From the NCBI RefSeq assembly GCF_937919355.1, contig NZ_CALFSA010000231.1:1-9746 (forward strand): a stretch of 9,746 nucleotides of DNA, given 5' to 3'. The stretch is from an uncultured Methanofollis sp. Its GTDB lineage: Archaea; Halobacteriota; Methanomicrobia; Methanomicrobiales; Methanofollaceae. The notes under the pieces were generated by a model. It was not told the DNA's origin, did not search any database, and worked only from the letters and a program-made list of their open reading frames with translations. This document shows, one piece after another, positions 5,190-9,746 of the stretch. The number at the start of each line of letters is the position of its first letter. Positions within the stretch are counted from its first letter, which is position 1. The translations under genes and the position numbers were made by a program.

Positions 5190-6897
5190 ACTGAGTCGCA
5201 TCGACCTCGATGCGGTACGGGTTCTTCATGAACACCTTTTCGTTCACCTCGTAGTTGGCCTCAGTGACAGTGTAGTACCTGAGGAACTTCTCGGTGACGT
5301 CGCGGCGGACCTGCGGGTTGTCGTTGACCTTGACATCGACCCACAGCGTCTTCTTGTTGCCGTTGCTGACGACATCGCCATCCTTGACGACGACCTCGCC
5401 ACCCTTGAAGAGGTAGGCCGCGTTGCCGAAGGCCTTCTCGATGAGTTCGGGGTCCTCTGCAGTCTCGGGGTTGTAGTCGTAGACTGCAACGTCTGCCTGC
5501 AGACCCGGCTTGAGGCTGCCGTACATGCTGGAGAGACCGAGCGCCTGTGCCGTGCCTGCACGGCTCATGGCCGCGATCTCGTAGAGGGTCAGCTCGCGGT
5601 CGATGCCGGAGAGGAACGTGGCGTCCCTGACCTTCTCGGCCCACTTGAGCGAGTCCATCTCGGCCTCACGGGCCTTCTTGCTCATGAGCCACTTCATGAC
5701 CCGCGGGTACCGGAAGAACGGACCTGCGTTCGGGTGGTCGGTGGTGATGAACACACGCATCGGGTCCTTCGCCATAAGTGCGAGTTCAAGGCCGATGGCC
5801 CACTGGATACCGCAGACCTTGATGTTCTTTCCGTAGATGTACGGGACGACGCCTGCAGCGGTTTCGAGTTCCACATCGGTGTTCGCCCACTTGAGGTGGT
5901 TGAGTTCGGTGAGGTGGTGCTCGAACGGCCCGTCGGCGGTCATCGTCGTGGTCTCGTCGAGAGTCACACAGCCGAGGTCGATGGTCATGTTGTCATGGCT
6001 GTTGACATAGTCCATGATGGCGTCGGCCTTCGACTCCACGTTCCCCCAGCTGTCACCGCCGTAGGAGTGGAACTGGACGTGGGTGTGGTGCATGACCTGC
6101 TTGCGCCCGAAGTCGTTGTTTGCCTTTGCGCCCTCGAAGAGCTTGAAGGTCTCGAGGGTGGTCTCGTAGTTGCCCGGGTTGCCCAGGTTGTTCGTGTGGA
6201 TGTGGACGGAGTGCGGGAGCCTCAGGGCCTCGTTTGCCTCCATCAGACCCTTCATGATCTGGGCCGGGGTGATGTCGAAGTACGGAACCGGGTCGTGGAT
6301 CGAGTTGCAGTTCAGGCCCCAGCCCCAGGCCTCGGTGCCGCCGGGGTTGACGATCTTGATCGCGTAGCCGCGGGTGGTCCGCAGAAGCCAGGAGATGTAA
6401 GCTTCGACATTCTCCAGTTCGTGGTTCTTCAGGTACTCGAGGACGAACCAGTTGTTCCCGAAGACCGGGTAAGCACCCTGGTCGAGGATCGGGGTGTCCC
6501 GCATCTCTTCGTGGGTGTGGCGGGCGTACAGGGGCGGCATGGCCGCTTCCATGACGGTGCCGTAGCCCATCTTGGCGTACAGGTAACCTGTCCTGAAGAC
6601 GGTCGGGACTGAGAAGCCACCGGCCATCCTCTTGACACCGTTCCCTGCTTCATAGGTGAAGAGTTTGTCCTCGGGCCGGAAGTTCCGGCCGACATTGACC
6701 TTCGGACCGGCGACGTGGGCGTGGATGTCCACACCGGCGGCCATGACGGTCTTGCCTGCGGCGTCGATGACCTTGGGGTTCGAGAGGGCGGTGGACTCGA
6801 CGATCTTGCCATCCTTTATGGCAACATCGGTCTTGTCACCGTTGATCCCGAGTATCGGGTCAAAGACAAATCCGTTTTTGATGAGGTATTCTGCCAT
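5188..6897 (-). CDS. fwdA: Formylmethanofuran dehydrogenase subunit A (amidohydrolase-type)
   Basis: FwdA is the metal-dependent amidohydrolase subunit that condenses formate, delivered through an internal tunnel from FwdB, with methanofuran to give formylmethanofuran. The 569-residue product has full family length. Binuclear metal-site residues are visible: HAH (His59, His61) in VDIHAHVAGPK, Lys181 in YAIKIVNPGG (aligned with the carboxylated lysine of the known structure), VHIH (His232/His234), HH at 270-271 and Asp387 in TTDHPN. The C-terminal part (about 440-510) has the usual small beta-domain that closes amidohydrolase folds, LKPGLQADVAVYDY. The start is 2 bases after the fwdB stop, with GGGGGTT in the end of fwdB as ribosome site. 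No truncation or frameshift was seen. Exact assignment of each histidine to a metal needs an alignment. Confidence 0.97.
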   Translation of the reverse strand: MAEYLIKNGFVFDPILGINGDKTDVAIKDGKIVESTALSNPKVIDAAGKTVMAAGVDIHAHVAGPKVNVGRNFRPEDKLFTYEAGNGVKRMAGGFSVPTVFRTGYLYAKMGYGTVMEAAMPPLYARHTHEEMRDTPILDQGAYPVFGNNWFVLEYLKNHELENVEAYISWLLRTTRGYAIKIVNPGGTEAWGWGLNCNSIHDPVPYFDITPAQIMKGLMEANEALRLPHSVHIHTNNLGNPGNYETTLETFKLFEGAKANNDFGRKQVMHHTHVQFHSYGGDSWGNVESKADAIMDYVNSHDNMTIDLGCVTLDETTTMTADGPFEHHLTELNHLKWANTDVELETAAGVVPYIYGKNIKVCGIQWAIGLELALMAKDPMRVFITTDHPNAGPFFRYPRVMKWLMSKKAREAEMDSLKWAEKVRDATFLSGIDRELTLYEIAAMSRAGTAQALGLSSMYGSLKPGLQADVAVYDYNPETAEDPELIEKAFGNAAYLFKGGEVVVKDGDVVSNGNKKTLWVDVKVNDNPQVRRDVTEKFLRYYTVTEANYEVNEKVFMKNPYRIEVDATQ

Positions 6898-6899
6898 GT

Positions 6900-8216
6900 T
6901 TACGCAACCCCCTTGATTTCTCTGACGCGCTTGAGGACCATCTTCAGGAACTCCTCATCGCTGACCATACCTTCGGGGGGTTCAACGACCTTTCTGGTCT
7001 CGATCGGAACGTTGTCCATACGGTATGCGCACCCGGCTTCCTCAACGCCCACAAAGGCCACAGGCATGTGGAGTTTGCAGACTGCAGAGGTCGGTGTGTG
7101 GTGCGGGTCGACGCAGACGGACGGGAGGTGTGCGATCTTCTTCACCGACGAGATCGGGAAGTGTGCACCCGGGTCTGACCCGAGGACGAAGACCGCGTCC
7201 ACCTCGCCACGCCGCAGCAGGTCGTTCGAGGTCGAGTCGCCCGGGTTGTAGCGGGCGAAGCCGCGGGAGAGGTCCACGCAGTACGGGAAGCCGAACTGCC
7301 AGCCGAGCACCTGGCCGGAGCCGGTGACGTTGTAGTGACCACGCATCGGCATGATGGCCGCTTTCGTGTACTCGTTGAGGTCACGGGTGAGCGAGATGGC
7401 CATGTCGATGTTGTGGTTCTTCGAGAGCGACTGGGTGACACCCATGCCGAAGAAGATGATCACAAAGCGGCCGGACTTGAGGGTCGCGGCGACGTCCTGG
7501 ATCGTCTCTCTCGGGATACCGGCGACCGTCTCGGGGAGAGGTGCGCCGCGGAGAGCGACACGGAGAGCGCTCAGGAGTTCGTAGTCCCTGCCCTGTTCAA
7601 GCTGCAGGTGGACGTCGGCCATCTTTGCGGTGTCAGTGCTCCGCGGGTCGACGACGACCATCTTCCTTGCCTTGTGGCCCTTCCCGGTGAAGAAACCACG
7701 GGGGAAGATCGAGTACCTGCTCATGTGCCGCGGGTGGGCATGGGCCGGGTTGCATCCCCAGAAGACAATCCTGTCTGCACGGTTCTTGACCTCACCGAGA
7801 GTGCAGCTCGGCACACCGACGTCCTGCACGGCGATAAGGGTGGTGCCGTGGCAGACAGTTGCGGTGTTGTCGACGACTGCGCCGACAAGTTCGGCGATCT
7901 CGTGGCCGACACTCTGTGCCTCGCAGTTGGTCGAGGACCAGCCGTACATGAGCGGCTTTTTCGCATTGCAGAGCGTCTGTGCGGTGTACTCGACGGCATC
8001 CTTGATGCTGACTTCTTTCCAGTTCCCCTCTTCGTCCTGCATCTGCGGGACTTTCAGGCGGTCTTCGGCCTGCGAGTGGAGGAACTTCTCCGTGCCGATG
8101 ACACAGGCATTGCAGACCTCGAGGATCTTCTTGTTGTCATCGGTGACCTTGACCTCAAGGTCGTCACAGAGCGTTCCACAGAACGGACAGACTACGTCGG
8201 TTACAATCTTCGCCAT
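6900..8216 (-). CDS. fwdB: Formylmethanofuran dehydrogenase subunit B (molybdopterin, W/Mo catalytic subunit)
   Basis: FwdB/FmdB reduces CO2 to formate at a tungsten or molybdenum bis-pyranopterin centre, using low-potential electrons. The 438-residue product opens with a [4Fe-4S] motif of the formate dehydrogenase type: Cys10, Cys13, Cys17 plus Cys35/Cys38. In TVCHGTT, Cys122 (codon TGC) aligns with the metal-ligating Cys or Sec of the family, so this is the cysteine form and not a selenoprotein. Further molybdopterin-oxidoreductase signatures are VFWGCNPAHAHPRHMSRY, VVVDPRSTDTA and VLGSDPGAHFP. Its ATG overlaps the fwdD stop by one base (TAATG), and GGGGTGA lies 7 bases upstream. It ends 2 bases before fwdA. 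The usual bis-MGD partner domain is in the separate FwdD. Whether W or Mo is used cannot be read from the sequence. Confidence 0.97.
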   Translation of the reverse strand: MAKIVTDVVCPFCGTLCDDLEVKVTDDNKKILEVCNACVIGTEKFLHSQAEDRLKVPQMQDEEGNWKEVSIKDAVEYTAQTLCNAKKPLMYGWSSTNCEAQSVGHEIAELVGAVVDNTATVCHGTTLIAVQDVGVPSCTLGEVKNRADRIVFWGCNPAHAHPRHMSRYSIFPRGFFTGKGHKARKMVVVDPRSTDTAKMADVHLQLEQGRDYELLSALRVALRGAPLPETVAGIPRETIQDVAATLKSGRFVIIFFGMGVTQSLSKNHNIDMAISLTRDLNEYTKAAIMPMRGHYNVTGSGQVLGWQFGFPYCVDLSRGFARYNPGDSTSNDLLRRGEVDAVFVLGSDPGAHFPISSVKKIAHLPSVCVDPHHTPTSAVCKLHMPVAFVGVEEAGCAYRMDNVPIETRKVVEPPEGMVSDEEFLKMVLKRVREIKGVA

Positions 8217-8617
8217 TAGATTTCACCCCTGCAGGCTTTGCGGACGAGGTCGAGAGAGTCGTACACAGGTTCATCTGCGGCGACCTCGACCTTGACCGGC
8301 ACGCCCTTGAAGGTCGGCATCCCGGTGGAGTAGGTGTTCGGGTTGATGACCATGTTCGCCCAGGGACCCATCGGTATGAATGCAAGGCCCGGGTGGGGCC
8401 CCTGGGTCGTCTGGACTGCCTTAACAACGACACTGCCGAATTCGCTGGTAACGCGTACGTTGGTGTTTCTCCATGCCCCGAGGCGCTTGAAATCGGCGTC
8501 ATCCATCTCGATGATGCCGCAGGCCTTGGTGTAGGCGGGCTTTTCCTTGCCCGCCTCCATGGATACACCCTGCTGGATCGTACGCCCTGATATGAGGTTT
8601 AATTCAATTTCTGGCAC
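8216..8617 (-). CDS. fwdD: Formylmethanofuran dehydrogenase subunit D (molybdopterin dinucleotide-binding)
   Basis: FwdD is the small subunit that corresponds to the C-terminal molybdopterin-dinucleotide-binding domain of larger oxidoreductases and completes the cofactor pocket of FwdB. The 133-residue product matches family length and has NTNVRVTSEFGSVVVKAV and GLAFIPMGPWANMVINPN, typical of this domain. The start codon is GTG at 8617, with GGAGG 8 bases upstream, and the beginning MPEIELNLISGRTIQQG fits the family. The next in-frame ATG would remove 19 residues. It lies 18 bases after mvhD and overlaps fwdB by one base. The GTG start and larger gap may lower its translation relative to neighbours, which is inference only. 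Confidence 0.94.
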   Translation of the reverse strand: MPEIELNLISGRTIQQGVSMEAGKEKPAYTKACGIIEMDDADFKRLGAWRNTNVRVTSEFGSVVVKAVQTTQGPHPGLAFIPMGPWANMVINPNTYSTGMPTFKGVPVKVEVAADEPVYDSLDLVRKACRGEI

Positions 8618-8635
8618 CCTAACATCCTCCGTAGG

Positions 8636-9061
8636 TTACTGTTTCATCTGGTTGAGGGGGCTCGGGCCGAGGTCCTTGACGGTCTTGACGACGTCTTCAA
8701 TGACCTTTGCCCACTTTGCACCCTCTGATGCGGAAACGAATGTCATCCTGAGACGGTGGTCGTCGATGCCAAGGTCCTTGAGGATGCTCTTCATGAGGAA
8801 CATACGCTTGGCGCACTTGTAGTTGCCCGCGATGTAGTGGCAGTCCCCAAAGTGGCAACCGGAGACGAGCACACCGTCGGCACCGTCGGCGAAGGCCTTC
8901 ATGATGAAGAGCGGGTCGACACGACCGGTGCACATGATACGGATGGCACGGACGTCTGGCGGGTACTGGGTACGGGCGCTACCGGCAAGGTCTGCACCGG
9001 CGTAGGAACACCAGTTGCAGATGATTGCGAGGATCTTTGGTTTCCATTCTTCGTCTGCCAT
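8636..9061 (-). CDS. mvhD: MvhD-type [2Fe-2S] electron-transfer subunit linking hydrogenase or formate dehydrogenase to HdrA
   Basis: MvhD passes electrons from F420-non-reducing hydrogenase (MvhAG), or from formate dehydrogenase in some methanogens, to the flavin of HdrA in the bifurcating heterodisulfide reductase. The 141-residue product has the family pattern: CNWCSYAGADLAG (Cys15, Cys18), IMCTGRVDP (Cys44), SGCHFGDCHY (Cys69, Cys74) and Cys83. Four of these would hold a [2Fe-2S] cluster. It starts directly after the hdrA stop (TAAATG, no gap), and GGAGGTGA inside the last hdrA codons is the ribosome site, so the two are almost certainly translated together. No mvhA or mvhG is in the window. 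It therefore cannot be decided whether hydrogenase or formate dehydrogenase is the partner. Confidence 0.95.
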   Translation of the reverse strand: MADEEWKPKILAIICNWCSYAGADLAGSARTQYPPDVRAIRIMCTGRVDPLFIMKAFADGADGVLVSGCHFGDCHYIAGNYKCAKRMFLMKSILKDLGIDDHRLRMTFVSASEGAKWAKVIEDVVKTVKDLGPSPLNQMKQ

Positions 9062-9746
9062 TTACTGCTCACCTCCAAGGAGGAATGCATCGATCTGCGC
9101 CAGGATCTGCGGAGAGGTAAAGTGCTGCATGTAGATCGCGCCGCCTGGGCAGAAGCCGCCGCAGGTGCCGCAGCCCTTGCACTTTGCTTCGGTGACGTGC
9201 ATGACCTGCTTGCCGTCCTTCTCGATGAGAGAGAGGGCAGAGTACGGGCAGAGGTTCACGCACATGCCACAGCCTGCACACTTGTCTTCAAGGCACTGGG
9301 CGAAGTACGGTTCGAGTTCGACCTTGCCCGTGTGGATCGGGATGGAAGCTGCGGATGCCGCACCTTCTGCCTGGGCGACTGTGTCCGGGATATCCTTCGG
9401 GCCCTGACAGACACCGGCGAGGAAGACACCGGCGGTCGTGGTGCCGCACGGGTTGAGCTTCGGGTGGGCCTCAAGGAGCCAGCCGTCCTGCGAGCAGGAG
9501 ACGCCGAAGAGGTGCCTGATGTGGTCGGTCTCGGCGGTCGGCTGAACGGCGGCGGCGAGCACCACCATGTCGACTTCGATGTCGACCGGTCTGCCGAGGA
9601 GAGTGTCCTCTGCATAGACGTGGAGGTTCTTCGTCTTGGCGTCTTCAAGGACGTTGGCGACACGGCCGCGGATGAACTTCGCACCCTCGTTCTGGATGCG
9701 GTAGTAGAACTCCTCGTACATCTTGCCGAAGGACCTGATGTCCATG
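9062..9746 (-). CDS. hdrA: Heterodisulfide reductase subunit A, C-terminal 227 residues (cut by window end)
   Basis: HdrA holds the FAD that splits electron pairs in the cytoplasmic HdrABC complex, sending one electron to CoM-S-S-CoB and one to ferredoxin or formylmethanofuran dehydrogenase. Only the C-terminal third is here. The first visible residues, MDIRSFGKMYEEFY, are internal in the family, so the ATG at 9745 is not the real start. The flavoprotein domain ends at FLAGVCQGPKDIPDTVAQAEGA (about residues 108-129 of the fragment). Two [4Fe-4S] ferredoxin motifs follow: C156-AGC-GMC-VNLCP and C189-KGC-GTC-GGFCP. These C-terminal clusters are thought to form the low-potential exit branch. The stop abuts mvhD. 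Upstream genes (possibly hdrBC or further fwd genes) lie outside the window. Confidence 0.95.
   Translation of the reverse strand, partial: MDIRSFGKMYEEFYYRIQNEGAKFIRGRVANVLEDAKTKNLHVYAEDTLLGRPVDIEVDMVVLAAAVQPTAETDHIRHLFGVSCSQDGWLLEAHPKLNPCGTTTAGVFLAGVCQGPKDIPDTVAQAEGAASAASIPIHTGKVELEPYFAQCLEDKCAGCGMCVNLCPYSALSLIEKDGKQVMHVTEAKCKGCGTCGGFCPGGAIYMQHFTSPQILAQIDAFLLGGEQ

Noticed and set aside
5734..6612. 292-codon plus-strand frame opposite fwdA
   Set aside because: FwdA on the other strand has catalytic residues throughout this stretch; the frame is a GC-bias shadow.
7849..7855. Possible selenocysteine in FwdB at the TVCHG metal-ligand site
   Set aside because: The codon is TGC, an ordinary cysteine, and no in-frame TGA occurs in fwdB.
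7335..8219. 294-codon plus-strand frame opposite fwdB
   Set aside because: It mirrors the recognised FwdB cluster and cofactor motifs and has no plausible own product.

Overview
This window comes from a hydrogenotrophic or formate-using methanogenic archaeon. It carries most of an mcr operon (methyl-coenzyme M reductase, a marker of methane metabolism). It also carries four subunit genes of formylmethanofuran dehydrogenase, preceded by the end of hdrA and a complete mvhD. The high GC content, the order mcrBDCGA and the protein sequences suggest order Methanomicrobiales (something like Methanoculleus or Methanofollis). That placement rests on pattern recognition, not on a search.

Every gene lies on the minus strand, so transcription runs from high to low coordinates. 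The first unit (9746 to 4377) is hdrA (C-terminal part only) - mvhD - fwdD - fwdB - fwdA - fwdC. Most junctions are a few bases or an overlap, and the unit ends in a T-rich archaeal terminator. A 340-base intergenic region follows (4037-4376). It holds TATA-like boxes, several inverted repeats and a probable leader for the next unit. The second unit (4036 to 1) is mcrB - mcrD - mcrC - mcrG - mcrA, and mcrA is cut by the window start after 276 codons.

Functionally the window joins both ends of the methanogenesis pathway. Fwd/Fmd reduces CO2 to formylmethanofuran with low-potential electrons. Mcr makes methane and the heterodisulfide CoM-S-S-CoB. HdrA and MvhD belong to the electron-bifurcating heterodisulfide reductase, which reduces that heterodisulfide and supplies the low-potential electrons for the first step. 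The gene order therefore follows the closed electron loop of CO2-reducing methanogenesis.

The coding genes look intact and ordinary for their families, and their key cofactor-binding residues are present. The least explained part is the mcr upstream region, which has three separate inverted repeats around the likely promoter and leader, a pair of rearranged short repeats, and two mutually exclusive stem-loops just downstream of fwdC. I found no tRNA, rRNA, insertion sequence, CRISPR array or clear sign of a new defence or mobile system.
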